Shown here: positions 11,115-21,784 of the stretch, piece by piece
Position numbering within the stretch: the first letter of the stretch is position 1
Layout: every line of letters starts with the position of its first letter
The notes under the pieces: generated by a model
The model's database searches: none
Seen by the model: the letters and a program-made list of their open reading frames with translations, nothing else
Told to the model about the DNA's origin: nothing
Program-made: the position numbers and the translations under genes
Assembly: GCA_030144725.1 (NCBI GenBank)
Contig: JASKMD010000030.1
Span: forward strand, 2,232,045-2,296,044
Direction of reading: 5' to 3'
DNA: 64,000 bases
From: Haematococcus lacustris
Lineage: Eukaryota; Chlorophyta; Chlorophyceae; Chlamydomonadales; Haematococcaceae

Positions 11115-11445
11115 GTCCCTCACTAGGGCCACCATTTGACCATTTGAGCCAAGTACCTACTAGCAGCCACTAGCAGCCACTAACTAGACCCGACTCAAAC
11201 AGTGTGGCTGTGTGGAGTAAACCCAGTGCACATGGCACATGAGCCGCCTACCACCTACACTATTGCCTGACCCGTTAGGGCAACGTGTAGAGTTGGCATG
11301 ACAAGACATGCACTAATTGTAAGCTGATGACAGCTCAACAAAGGGGGACACATTACTGTGCCTCAGCGGGCTGCTGCTGCTGCTCCTGGGCCTTGGGGGG
11401 CTTGTCTCGCACCCGCTTGTAGCCCAGGCCAGGGTACTCCTGGTA
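11115..11445 (-). mobile_element. Short Fanzor-derived element, family B, 5'-truncated
   Basis: The minus strand retains only the last codons (about 11,353-11,440; [17 protein letters not shown].., ending AEAQ-stop) and the full family-B tail to the CTCTTGTCCCTCACTAGGGCC end near 11,118. Beyond 11,440 the sequence changes abruptly at TACTCCTGGTATCAGG. Confidence 0.8.
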
Positions 11446-11624
11446 TCAGGGTTCAGCCTGGTATCGCTGCTTGGCCAATGCAGGCAAGACCTATGATGGT
11501 GAAGTCCCAGGCTTACAGCCCGAGAGACAGCCTGGTGCCAAGGAGACCAGGGGGTAGCTTACCAATCGGTGTATGTCAGAACAAATGAAAGAAAAGAAAA
11601 AGTATTTATAAATAGAAGTAAAGG

Positions 11625-13730
11625 TCAGGCGTTCCCAACTACCTGAAAACCACCCCCATGTGATAGGAAGCCCGTATCTCCGCACCCACTCAGTCAAAAA
11701 TACATGTAAACAGTGCTTCGAACAGAGGAGACTCATAGCTACGAGATGGCAGACGCAGCAAAAACTATCTCGCTCTCAGCGGTGCTCAGTGCCTGCCCAA
11801 ACTTCGACATTTGAATTCATGCGGTTTCGCCCCATGCGAGGCGCGCCGCACTAGCACGCTTCGCCACACTGTTGTGAGTGGCACCTGCAACGCGCAGCAG
11901 CAGTCGGAACATGTTTTGCTTTTGGCATGTGGACGCGACGACGGCAGTCGTGACGACTGGATACCACTATTAGCTTTTGGAGCTGTTGCTGGCGCTAGTG
12001 CATTACCGGCTGCTCTACTACGCATAACAAGGTGCTAGGTGCAGTACGTGGTGTTGTCTCACCTCGCTTTGCTGCCCTCGACTTATTAGCTGCAGGTGCC
12101 TCACGCTTACGTGACGTGCTTGCCGCTGCCAGGTGTTGCTGCTGCTGAAGGGGTGCACCTGCAGGCACAGCCAGCTCAGGGGTGGTGCCTGCAGGTGTCA
12201 GCTGCTGCTGAGGGGGCGCAGCTGCTGCTGAGGGTGCTCAAGCAGTGGTGAGCATTGTAGGGTGCAGTCCTGGCTGCTGGCCTCCCCACAGGGCCCTCTT
12301 GATTTGGAATGAAGATGTCAGTTGGTGAGGGTGCTGGGCTGAGCTGCTCCGCCATGCTGCCCATGGGCCGGCCATGGCTATCCAGCCTTCCGTAGCCAGC
12401 CTCTGCACACCGCCTCAACACCTCCACTGAGACGGGGTGCTGCTCCAAAACCAGCAGTTGCTGCCTCTGCTTGAAGGTGAATGGGGAGTGGTGGGGGTGG
12501 CGTTTGTGCCGGTAGATATGCACCTGACCCTGGAGGCGGCGTCGAGCAGCCCGTAGGGAGTGATTGGTAGCTGCCGCTCTGGATGCCACCTGCTGCAAAG
12601 CCGTATGCTCACCCTGCAGGCCTTGGTGTGTTGCCTGCAGGTCGTCTAAGTCGCCCTGCAACCCATCCACGGTGCCCATGAGGGACTACTCCACATCCCG
12701 CAGCCGCTGCACCTCAGCCTGCAGGTCACGGTTTGTCGCTTGTGCCGTACAAGCTGCTGTTGGGATGATGTTGTTAGGGCAATGCAGATAGCAGCTCTTG
12801 GCGACTTGTTTAGTGCATAGAGATGAGCACTCTTGGCCTTGCTTAATTTCTTCTTCTTCATGGTTTGGGAGGTGGCTGAGCGGGGCTACGGGCTTGGCTC
12901 GGTGGTCAGGGTGATGGGGGGTGATGGATACGGAGATGGGTGAAGGAGAGGTAGGGGGGAGATGGGTGAAGGAGAGGTAGGGGAGAGGTAGGAGGCGAGG
13001 AGAAGGAGAGTTAGGGGGCAGGAGGCTGATGGCAGGCTGGGAGGAGGGGCTACTGGGAGCTGGGCGGGGTAGACGAGGTTGGGAGGTGGTGGGTTAGGCT
13101 GTGTTGGTGGTGGCCACGTGGCGGAGTGGTAAGCCAAGCTCAGTCGGCTCCTCGTGCACCTGTAGCCATCAGCATGTGTACCTTGTAAGCGGTATATCTT
13201 GTCACATACAAACCCAATGATTGAGTTGCATAGTGCCATGGACGCGTTTATGAGTATGCTACAAATGGTATGTGTGAGGTCAGGCTGTTTGTTCAATGGT
13301 GCAAAACATAAAGCGGATCATAACTGGAGGGGGTGACTAGTCCCTACAGTGCCGCCCACCATTACAGCGATACAGCGCTGCCACACACAAACCCGGGTTC
13401 CTTCACATCCTCGCCAAGCGGCCTGCACCATCAGGAACCTCGCGCAGCCATGTTTGCCGGACTTCAGTGGTGCGTGCCACCGACATGTCGTGCATCGCTA
13501 ACGGATAGCCAAGGACGTAGCTTACCGGTGTAGCTAACCACGGTCTGCGATTGGGACACATCCGGGGTCACATGTGGCTGCCCGCATCGAATGACTCCGA
13601 TGGCAATTCCAGTCTTACATTAAACGCGCAATATCACATCGCAGCAGACGCAACAAACGTTACATCAAAAGATTGAGTAGGTGGGCTGCAGTTGCATGAA
13701 GATTGCCAACCCCATGTTGGGAACGCCTGA
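11625..13730. mobile_element. DNA transposon with TCAGGCG inverted ends, copy 1
   Basis: Perfect 15-bp terminal inverted repeats TCAGGCGTTCCCAAC (11625-11639 and, inverted, 13716-13730) are flanked by an identical 7-bp duplication GTAAAGG (11618-11624 and 13731-13737). The subterminal ..CATGGGGTTG at the right end is shared with the left end of the second copy at 14,664. No transposase motif was found. The interior has a minus-strand coiled-coil reading frame with an in-frame stop, and a purine-rich minisatellite near 12,925-13,060. Confidence 0.85.
12176..12861 (-). pseudogene. Coiled-coil reading frame inside the transposon
   Basis: A likely first exon starts at 12861 with a basic N-terminus (MKKKKLSKAKSAHLYALNK). 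The downstream frame reads NRDLQAEVQRLRDVE, then TAG near 12,688, then GTVDGLQGDLDDLQATHQGL and a coiled coil, then YRHKRHPHHSPFTFKQRQQ. The single in-frame stop splits the heptads, so it is either dead or has a misplaced intron. No family was recognised. Confidence 0.4.
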
Positions 13731-14656
13731 GTAAAGGAAATCACATCCGCCTCACTGCAGTTGCCGGCACTCCGGTTGGGTGGTGATCTGATGCATCCCC
13801 CAACACGGCCTCTCCCATAGTGTTGCTGAGTCCCTGAGATGTCGCCGTATAAGAAACGCAAGCGCCCCGTCTCCCCGCACCGGGTGCAACCGGTAAGCCG
13901 CAAAGCTTGACGAAGCGACGCAGCTGACTGGCGACGCGACGCAGTGTGCGACTCCTGCGACAATGCGACTGCGTACATCAAGGTGTCGTGCGTGTGCTGT
14001 GCTTTCCTGTGTTTGCAGGTGCCAGTGGCAGCGGGCAGCAAGATGTCAGTGACGAGGGACAGGCTGTCAAGGAAGTAGTTGGACAGCGGCGCCAGGTCAT
14101 CAAGGCTGCTGTGCGTAACCCTGTGTAGGCAGCGCAACCTGCTCTCAGCCCTGAGCAAGTTGACGCAGTTGCGGCGGAGCTCAACAACCGCTTGATTATG
14201 GGTAGCAAGCAATGCGTCCGGGCAGCAGTTTTGTGCCTGTGCTATCCTATTCCTATTCCTATCTGTGCTGCTCCGGTCCTTCCTAGGCCAGCCCCCTCAA
14301 GGGTCCGCAGCAGCAGGTCCTGCCCCAGCCCCCAGGCACCCTCAATGACGCCCATGTGCCGCTCCGGCCACGACGTCGCTGGGAACCGTGAACAGGAAGC
14401 AGGGCACTCTGTGACCCTACAGGGCTCCCCAAGCCCACCCATAGGCTCTCCCAGGGCCAAGCAGCAACCAGCAGCACAGCAGTTTGTGACAGGCCCCCTC
14501 CAGGCTTCACAGCTGTGCCAGCCTTCATGCAAGGGCGCTAGCCATCTGACCATTTGGTCTCGCTTGCCAATTCATGCCCAGGCTACATGGTTAGGGTTGC
14601 ACAGGGTTTGTATCATCATGTGCACGAAAGCACTGGAGTCGATCAGGTTCAGTCAC
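13731..14656. other. Repeat-derived stretch with a broken gene-like unit
   Basis: 13,745-13,930 is repeated at 21,365-21,550. Both copies begin with an ATG exon encoding a basic peptide (MSPYKKRKRPVSPHRVQP here, MSPKRNRKRPVSPAPSAA there) ending at a GTAAGCC donor. Here an acceptor at about 14,018 opens SGQQDVSDEGQAVKEVVGQR and runs to NPV-TAG-AAQPALSPEQVDAVAAELNNRLI, with one stop inside. It may be the NLS-bearing start of a transposon protein. I cannot name it. Confidence 0.45.
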
Positions 14657-14901
14657 CCAGCAGTCAGGCGCTCCCAACATGGGGTTGATAATGTGCATGC
14701 GATTACTCTCTCAGTACTTCATCTTTTTCGATAGCGTTTGTCACATTGGCAGCTGCACGTCAATGCGCGTTATCTGACCATCAGCGCAAGCCATTGCATT
14801 CTTTGCTCGCGTACTGCCACATGTGCCCGCGAACAAATCACAGCGGCGAGATGGGTCTCCTTGGCACGGTGAGCCACATCGCTGAGGCCCCATCTACCTA
14901 G

Positions 14902-15056
14902 TGTTGTGAGATTGTCATCCAGCCCATCAGACTTCCGTGTGTAGTGGTTATGGACTGGTGAATGATGACATGCTTGATAGAGGTTTCAGTGTGACATGTT
15001 GCTCTTAAGCTTGTTCTCTAGTAGTTTATGTAACGCAAGATCTGTGCTCCTCATCA
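14902..15056 (+). repeat. 5' LTR of the mini-retrotransposon
   Basis: 155 bp, TG...CA ends, base-for-base identical to the 3' LTR by eye, implying recent insertion or gene conversion. Confidence 0.92.
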
Positions 15057-15119
15057 GGTTATGGGCCCACTCGCCCGTGGTGCCGTGTCGGTCGACCAGT
15101 TTGAATAGGGGGCAGTGAG

Positions 15120-15345
15120 CGTTCCGGGCAAGACAGCTTAAGTGCTTGCGCTCGTTAGTGTTTCTGGGCAAGATAGCTTAAGTGCTTGCGCTCAAGGAGT
15201 TCCGGGCAAGAAGGTTTCAGTACCTGCGTCCGTGGTGTTATCCGGGCAAGAACGTTTCAGTACGTGCGTCCGTGGAGTGGTCCGGGCAAGACAGCTTCAG
15301 TGCTTGCGTCCGTGTTCTGGGCAAGATGGCTTCAGTGCCCGAGCC
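15120..15345 (+). repeat. Tandem repeat inside the mini-retrotransposon
   Basis: About five diverged copies of a unit of roughly 50-57 bp, each with CCGGGCAAGA, GTTTCAGTnCnTGCGTCCGTGG or close variants. All frames are interrupted or differ between units. Confidence 0.8.
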
Positions 15346-15924
15346 CGTGGGTGAAGTGCAGCAAGACAACCGGTGTTTGAGCTGGGAGCATGGCTTGTGA
15401 GGTCCATCGCTCGGGCGTGAGGAAGGTGGTTGAGAGCAACCAGTGGTCAAAGTTTGGACGAGATTGTTGTTGTGCTAAGAGGCTTGCTTGCAGAGTACAA
15501 GCCTATGGTGGAGCAGGCCTATGGAGCAGCCAACAGTGCAGAGAGCACTGCCCCATGTGTTGCGGTGTGAGGCTGAGTTGGGCAAGTAGGCGGAGCATGG
15601 TATGGGTGGCAGAATGAATGGTCTGCATGTGCGGGATGGCAAAGCAGTGGGAGCTCGGCAGGGCACTCATGAGACCAGCACAGGAGCGGCTAAGGTTGTG
15701 GAGTGCTAGGTGTGCCATGAGTGGGGCAACGTTGCTCGCTGATGCCCTCATCATAAGGAGAAGGAAGAGAAGGAGTCAGGCTCGTGGGGTAGGTGTGCCT
15801 GCAAACGTGTCGTGTGGTGGGGTACATGTGGATGTGTCCATGCTGATGTGCATGTTAACATGACTTGTGATGTGCATGTGGACATGTCTCTAGTGCTTTG
15901 GCTGATGTGCTGTCTGAGTGGGAG

Positions 15925-16079
15925 TGTTGTGAGATTGTCATCCAGCCCATCAGACTTCCGTGTGTAGTGGTTATGGACTGGTGAATGATGACATGCTTGA
16001 TAGAGGTTTCAGTGTGACATGTTGCTCTTAAGCTTGTTCTCTAGTAGTTTATGTAACGCAAGATCTGTGCTCCTCATCA
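15925..16079 (+). repeat. 3' LTR of the mini-retrotransposon
   Basis: 155-bp copy identical to 14902-15056, preceded by a purine-rich run and followed by the CCTAG target duplication. Confidence 0.92.
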
Positions 16080-17251
16080 CCTAGCGTAGTGAGCTGGTTG
16101 TGCACAAATGGAATGTCCGGCTGACACCCAACGCGATGTCTGCTGGGCGTGCAGGGCGCCTAGACGGGGTGATTGAAACATTGCGATATATTCGCTTCTC
16201 GCCAAATACATCATTTGGGTCGGCGCACACTAAGGTAGCACCATGTTACAGCCCCCCTCCTCCACTGTGTCCTCCACTGTGTTGCACCCGTTGCAACTAG
16301 CGGAAAAGCGATATAAGGTTTTTGTTCTTGACCCATTGGCGCATCTTTTGAAACAAACCGCACATCAAATAGCCCTGGCCTCAATCAGTTTGACACTTTC
16401 AAAGTGACATCATGTTCACCAGGCAGGTTCAAGGCCACGGCATGCAACGACCCACCATGCCCGACCCCCTCCACCCATCATTGCAGGAGCCTACCTCATT
16501 TGAGCCTGCCCACCCCCTCCCAGCCTTTCCCCTCGCCCCCTCCCCAAGCCCACCCCCTCCTAGCCCACCCCTCCCAGCCCACCCCACCCAGAGCACCACT
16601 GTGGGGTGGCAGTTGAGCTATGAAACTTTGCACGCAGGTGGATGGCATATAGGGGAGTATAAGTCTCGGAGGAGCCGAGTCCAAATTCTGTCACGGTATG
16701 GAGTTGCGTGACTGACTGCATGGCCCCGGTCCTGGGATCGGCTAAGGGAGTTGGGGGTCACAGACCAAAGTGAGCGTATGGCTTATCTGAGTATGAGCGT
16801 TTGTAACACTGTCCTGGAGGAGCTTAACCTAGTAAGTAGCATGTTGGAAGTCCGAATAGTCGAGCTGTGGCATTGCCCTCTAGGTATGGGGGGTAGGTGG
16901 GCTCATTGCCACATCGCCGCAACCGCTTTCCGATCCGACTGCTGCTGCCGACGCGCAAGCTCATGTAGAGCAGCCCAAGTTACGCGCGCGGTCGAAGCGA
17001 TGACTGCATGCTCCGCAACGGCTCAAATTTGAATTACTAACTTTGATGCTTTGCTGTGCACGGCCTACTGACTGGATAGTTATTCCGGATGGGTGAAAGG
17101 TAGCTGGCTGGGTTGGCTATATTCTGAGCCAGCTAGCATAAAATTTGGCGCAGCGAGTGCAGAGTTACAGCCGTACTACTACCAGGGGTCGGTTTACTGC
17201 CATTTTTTGAATGTTGGGAGCGCCTGACCAGCAGGCAGGCAATAGCTCAAG

Positions 17252-19943
17252 GTGTCAACACCAGCATGCAAACAATCTAGCCACATGCTATTGCCCTGCT
17301 CTGCGATCGGTGGGCCGCAAGTGAGACTGACACTGGGAGCTGTGAAGCAATCCAATTTGCCCACCTCTCTGTTCACCGGATCCTTGGACGCATCTCCTCC
17401 GGTCTCTCGCGGACTCGTCATGCCCGAGGTGCAGGATTTCTCGGAGCTCGGACCCCCCACCTCCCCGATCTCATGGTAGCGGACATCTCCCCCATCGCGC
17501 TTGCACCACTGTATGCCTGTGCCACCTGTACCTACGCCTTTCCATGCCTGTACCACACATCTGGACATAATCCAGGCAGCTAGCCAAGGAGCTAATAGAG
17601 GATGGCAGCCTGGCCGCTCTAGCCCAACTCCGGCGTAAAGCAGAAGATGTGGAGGCGTATCAGGCTTACCTCCACAAGGTGGTTGCCCATCTGCCTTGGT
17701 GCATTCCGTGTGAGGTGCTACTCTTATTGACTCGTCATGAACACCATCGTCATCTTTACATCTCAATGTGCTGATGTGCGGCAATCAGGTCCCCTCACTT
17801 AGGGGTGGTGTTTGTGTGGAGCCATCACCAGCGCTGTGGACTGGGTTGTTGTCGGTGTCAGTGGCTGGGATGGGTTTAGACGTCATAGACATCTAATTCC
17901 ATAGACTTGAGTGTGCGGTTTATTGCAGTTGAAGTCGGAGTATGCAAGCACCGTGGACTACCTGATGATCACTGTCTTCAAGGCACAACGTACTGTTCTT
18001 ACAGGTAAGCTCACCAGGAGCAGCCATGCAAGCATACCTCCATGTGCACTGAGCCTCCTGCAGGCCTCTGAGCAGTGCATGATACTCAATCCACACTGCT
18101 CCCTCCCTCAGCACACTCGACACCCTCAGCAGCCGCATGACCCAGGGCCCAAGGCACAGCACAGGCTGTGACAGGCTGTTCTTAGACATTTTCTAGTTCT
18201 TAGGGCTTTGTTTTCCCAGTGACCAGCCCGATGTCAGGTTGTGGGCCTGGCCACAAATGCCCCTGCTGCACTGCATTCACCAGTGCAGCTGCTTGCTGGC
18301 CTAGGGCAGCTTGTAAGCTTGGTGGTACGCCTTGCCTGGGGTAAGGGCAAGGGCGGTAGGAGGCAGCAGGGCGGTACGAGGCAAGGGCGATAGGGGCAGT
18401 GCATGTGCGTTAGGCCTCCATTGTGGTGGGCATGCAGCTGGGATGAAGCACAGGACTGCTACGCTGCGGGGTATGCCCCTGCTGCTGGTGCTGGCTGCAT
18501 TGCTGTGTGGCAGGTGGGAAGGTGGCGGCGGTTGCCCCAGCTTGGGTGGCATGTCCAGATCAGGCACCCGTGATAGTGTGGCGCCTAAATGACTTCCCCT
18601 ACTGGTGCGGCCGGGCAGAGGCAGGGGCCTGCCTGATGGCCATCGCACAGCAAGCACCTCAAGCACTTGCTCACAACGCAGCAGCCAACAGCACGCTGCT
18701 GTGTGTGACCTGACACGGGAAGGGGATTAGCCTCCCTTGCCCTTCTTCACTGCACGCTGCTTGTGTGCTGGGTGAAGACCGTGTGGCATGGGCTGCTAGC
18801 ACTCTGTGAAGCACACCTGCTGAGGAGGGTGCATGAGGCACAGGGGAGCAGGAGCGCTGGACCAGCTACTGTGCAGCTGATGTACTTGTCAGCTCATACC
18901 TGCTCATACCTGCTCATACCTACTTATACCCGTGTGTCACTCACTCTCGCACCTCCAAAGGGCACCTCCAAAGGGCACCACCAAAGGGCACCTCCAAAGG
19001 GCACCTCCAAAAGGGCTGACAAGTACGCAGACATAGAGCCCAAGTACCCAGGGTAATGTCAGGGCCATGTGCTGCAGCAAGTGTACCGGAAGTATTGATG
19101 GCTTGCATGGCAACGCTGCAGAAGCTGCTGCACCTGCTCCTGCTGGTCTGATGCGCACCCAGGTTTGAGCCAGGCATCCAGCACTGGGTGCTGTGGAGCA
19201 GCCGGCCCCTGCCCCACCAGGCCGTGCTGGATGAGGTGGCGGGACACTGGCCCGGCAGCCAGTGCCTCCATTGGGTGAACCCTGTGCAGCTGCAGAGCGT
19301 GACAGCGGTGAGGCTCAAGGGGCAGGGAAGGGCAGGGCTGGCACCAGGCAACACACGAGTCAGGATATCAGCCACTATACTGTGACATGCACCTCAGCGA
19401 GTGCAGCCTGGTTTCTTGCTAGCTCCAGGGTAGCAACATACTTGCACATCTCCCTTGTGGACTATGGAAGTCAGTTACATCACTGTCTTCGTGTCTGCCT
19501 TGGCAGCACTGAACTATACAGTCACTGCAGCACCATCCACCCCGTGCTGGGTGTGTTTACACGCACAAACACTATGGTGCTACACCGCAGTCTACACACA
19601 ATGCTGTTGTGCCCTGTCAACTGCTGTGTTTCAGCTCCCAAACACCGCAAGTCAGCTTCATTCAAGCTCCTCTTGTCTTGAATGCACCTGTGTCAGCTAT
19701 CTGACCCACAAGGCTTGTCACTGGCTGCACAATGGTGGGAAGGGGCCAGGGAGCTGTTGCCATGGCCAAAGCGCCTGTCACAATACTCCCCCAGTGAGGG
19801 GACCTGATCCTGCCTTCGTCCTGTTGCAGCCCGCTCCCTCCCTCCTATTCCCTAGCCCTCCCAAGCCCTCTTCTCCGCTGCTGTACCCGCTGAGCTGCGC
19901 AATGGCACCATGTCATCTGCAGTGCATGAACATTGTGCATTAA
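17252..19943 (+). CDS. DUF3605-family protein
   Basis: Six exons join in phase: 17252-17475, 17576-17678, 17929-18004, 18559-18604, 19163-19307 and 19923-19943, giving about 204 residues. The order of conserved blocks fits DUF3605: a W..L-KELI-DG-L..L region (WQLAKELIEDGSLAALAQLR), Y-AYL-KLKSEYAST-DYLM, LNDFPYWFEPGIQHWVLWSS, then LHWVNPVQLQSVTA. The family has no firmly known function. The last exon is the weak point: the phase-correct end gives CMNIVH-stop, whereas shifting one base gives VHEHCALRP, closer to the family's final H.HV motif. The start is uncertain because a transposon ends 25 bp upstream. The last intron holds a repeat shared with 28.5 kb. Confidence 0.75.
18885..19045 (+). 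repeat. Family-A 5'-end repeat with GGGCACCTCCAAA minisatellite
   Basis: CTCATACCTGCTCATACC, TTATACCCGTGTGTCACTC, then five copies of GGGCACCTCCAAA or variants and GCTGACAAGTACGCAGACAT. The same unit occurs at 45,285-45,410, 48,502-48,645 and 57,002-57,095. Confidence 0.8.
19617..19860 (+). repeat. Dispersed repeat shared with 28.5 kb
   Basis: 19,617-19,765 is nearly identical to 28,534-28,682 (CAACTGCTGTGTTTCAGCTC to GGGGCCAGGGAGCTGTTG). After a divergent middle, 19,827-19,860 matches 28,738-28,775. It lies in the last intron of the DUF3605 gene. Confidence 0.85.
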
Positions 19944-20299
19944 GGCCTGTGGAGCCAGACACACAGCACCAGACTGAGCCAGTCCTTGTGTGCTGCAGAT
20001 CTGGCATGCGCATGTGCTGGTGCGCGCTGCCGCTCCTGACTCTCCACCTGCCAGCTGTGCCTGAAGCACGACTGCCATGGCATGGCCACCAGCTTGCTCA
20101 CCTTGAAGGCGTCATAAGACGGATGCGTGCAGTGTGTGACCCCATGCATGTATTTGCATCACGTGTCTGATGTTAGTCACATACATGTCAGTCACATATA
20201 AGTACTGTCACACTAGTCACACGGGAGTGCAAGCCACGTTGGAGATGTATGTACTGGCTCGCTTATGGCTATGACTGGTCATCGTCGGGGTTGCCCACA

Positions 20300-20401
20300 A
20301 GTCAATGGTGCGACCGAGGATGCTTCAACTTGTTTGGGAGTAGCTGAGTGAGATTACCCACAGTCAAACATATTGTTCCTTGTTGAATGAGTTTTGTTTG
20401 A
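20300..20401 (+). repeat. Dispersed repeat F, partial copy
   Basis: GTGCGACCGAGGATGCT, GGGAGTAGCTGAGTGAGATT and TTGTTGAATGAGTTTTGTTTG match the copies at 10.05, 10.75 and 60.9 kb. Confidence 0.75.
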
Positions 20402-20754
20402 CTGGTCATCGTGGGGAGTGCAAGCCACACTAGGGATGTATGGCTTGCTCATGGTTATGTGGAGGGTGAGAGGGGGCGTCATCAGGTTATCATTAGCATG
20501 TTTCAGGTAGCCACAGAAGCCACACTAGTTGTATATGGCTTGCTCATGGCAACCATGGGGTGCGAGTCAGGGGAGCTAGAGCCTCCAGTCTCTAGCCTCT
20601 AGTAGAGGCTGCATCAGGCCACATCAGGTTGGGATCAGGTGAAGCCACAGGTGAAGCCACAGGCTGGGATCAGGTATTGTTATTGTTGCTATTGTTACAC
20701 ACAGCTGAGCCGCTAGCCTGGTATGGCTGCTGTGGGCGTCCAGGGTTGTTGGGT

Positions 20755-21255
20755 GAGGGAGTGGGTCTGAGCCCATCAAGGGCAAGGGCAAGGCTGCCAG
20801 AGCCAAAGCCAAGCCTGCCCCACAGCCAGGCAGGTGGTTGGACAGGGACTGCAATGCAGCATTGAACATGCAGCGCATTGGGGAGAGCAGGTGGCGGCCG
20901 CTGGAGCTGTGCTACTGGCCAGACCAGGGAGCTCTGCCAGCCAAGGGCAAGGAGTACCCTGGCCTGGGCTACAAGCGGGTGCGAGACAAGCCCCCCAAGG
21001 CCCCGGAGCAGCAGCAGCAGCCTGCTGAGGCACAGTAATGTGTCCCCCTTTGTTGAGCTGTCATCAGCTTACAATTAGTGCATGTTTTGTCATGCCAACT
21101 CTACACGTTGCCCTAACGGGTCAGGCAATAGTGTAGGTGGTAGGCGGCTCATGTGCCATGTGCACTAGGTTTACTCTACACAGCCCAATAACACTGTTTG
21201 AGTCGGATCTAGTTAGTGGCTGCTAGTAGGCCCTAGTGAGGGATAAGAGGGCTGA
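20755..21255 (+). mobile_element. Short Fanzor-derived element, family B
   Basis: A frame open from about 20,760 to the stop at 21036-21038 encodes a [16 protein letters not shown] linker, [40 protein letters not shown] and a Gln-rich end. The RuvC-III motif is intact, while RuvC-I and RuvC-II are absent. The tail (21,039-21,250) is complete but has only one GTGGCTGCTA unit and lacks the ATTTGAGCCGGATCAG segment present in the 4.5- and 38.7-kb copies. Confidence 0.85.
21039..21149 (+). ncRNA. Candidate Fanzor guide-RNA scaffold, family B
   Basis: Starts at the base after the stop codon. Three consecutive hairpins can be drawn: AGCTG-TCAT-CAGCT (21056-21069), GCATG-TTTTGT-CATGC (21080-21095) and CCC-TAAC-GGG (21111-21120), then GGTCAGGCAATAGTGTAGG. 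Conservation in copies with rotted coding sequence argues for a functional RNA; no expression data are available. Confidence 0.55.
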
Positions 21256-21364
21256 ATTCAATACACTGTTTATATGTAACTAGTACAGTAGGTAGTAGGT
21301 AGCTGGATGCCTCAGCTGGATGCCTGAACGGGGACAACACCATGTAATGTATATGTAATGGACC

Positions 21365-21550
21365 TCACTTCCGGACTCCGGTTGCCGGCCCTCCGGTTGG
21401 ACGGCGATTTGATGCACCTCCCAGCACGGCCACTCCGCTCCGATGGTGTTGCTCAGTCCCTGTGATGTCCCCGAAAAGGAACCGCAAGCGCCCCGTCTCC
21501 CCAGCACCCTCCGCAGCTGGTAAGCCACTAAGCTCGGCGAAAGGCCCCGA
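21365..21550 (+). repeat. Second copy of the KRKRP first-exon repeat
   Basis: Matches 13,745-13,930, including an ATG exon encoding MSPKRNRKRPVSPAPSAA and a GTAAGCC donor. No downstream exon is recognisable here, because the sequence passes into the TCAGGCG-type transposon relative at about 21,590. Confidence 0.65.
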
Positions 21551-21722
21551 GCTGACTAACTAGCTAAATGTAAAATAGAACATGCAACTACTCTCTGAAT
21601 ACCGCATCGTTTTCAATAGCGTTTGTCACATTGGCAGCCACTGTTTAGTCCGCGTAATCTGACCATCAGCGCTAGCCATTGGAGTCTTTGCTCGCGTACT
21701 GCCACCAGTGATGGGTAATACA

Positions 21723-21784
21723 TGTATCGATACAGGAAATACAAGAAAATACACGAAAAAACGTGTATTTTTTGTATCGATACA
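21723..21784. repeat. Compound hairpin, MITE-like
   Basis: Two copies of the palindrome TGTATCGATACA (21723-21734 and 21773-21784) flank an inverted pair GAAAATACACG / CGTGTATTTT separated by six A. It could be a very small foldback element or a cruciform-forming site. Confidence 0.7.

Larger units (their letters stand above)
14902..16079 (+). mobile_element. LTR mini-retrotransposon (TRIM), copia-type priming
   Basis: Two identical 155-bp LTRs (14902-15056 and 15925-16079) start TGTTGTGAG and end TCATCA. They are flanked by the 5-bp duplication CCTAG (14897-14901 and 16080-16084). Directly after the left LTR, GGTTATGGGCCCAC (15057-15070) is complementary to the anticodon arm of initiator tRNA-Met (GTGGGCCCATAACC in plants), the half-tRNA primer used by copia. 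GAGTGGGAG before the right LTR is a short polypurine tract. The 868-bp interior lacks pol; it holds a 55-bp-period tandem repeat and a possible gag shard (LLAEYKPMVEQAYGAA). Confidence 0.92.
14664..17227. mobile_element. DNA transposon with TCAGGCG inverted ends, copy 2
   Basis: Perfect 17-bp terminal inverted repeats TCAGGCGCTCCCAACAT (14664-14680; inverted at 17211-17227), flanked by the 7-bp duplication CCAGCAG (14657-14663 and 17228-17234). About 1.2 kb of it is a nested LTR element. Without that insert the body matches 21,590-21,703 plus 26,418-27,450, a diverged relative. It lacks any recognisable transposase. Its right end is only 25 bp from the first ATG of the DUF3605 gene. 16,427-16,600 is a Pro-codon-rich insertion absent from the relative. 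Confidence 0.9.

Noticed and set aside
13108..13180. tRNA-like A-box (TGGCGGAGTGGTAAGC)
   Set aside because: No B-box, no cloverleaf and no acceptor stem could be found, so neither a tRNA gene nor a tRNA-derived SINE is supported.
17194..17784. Minus-strand 196-codon frame
   Set aside because: It overlaps the phased DUF3605 exons on the plus strand, shows no domain and crosses the transposon boundary.
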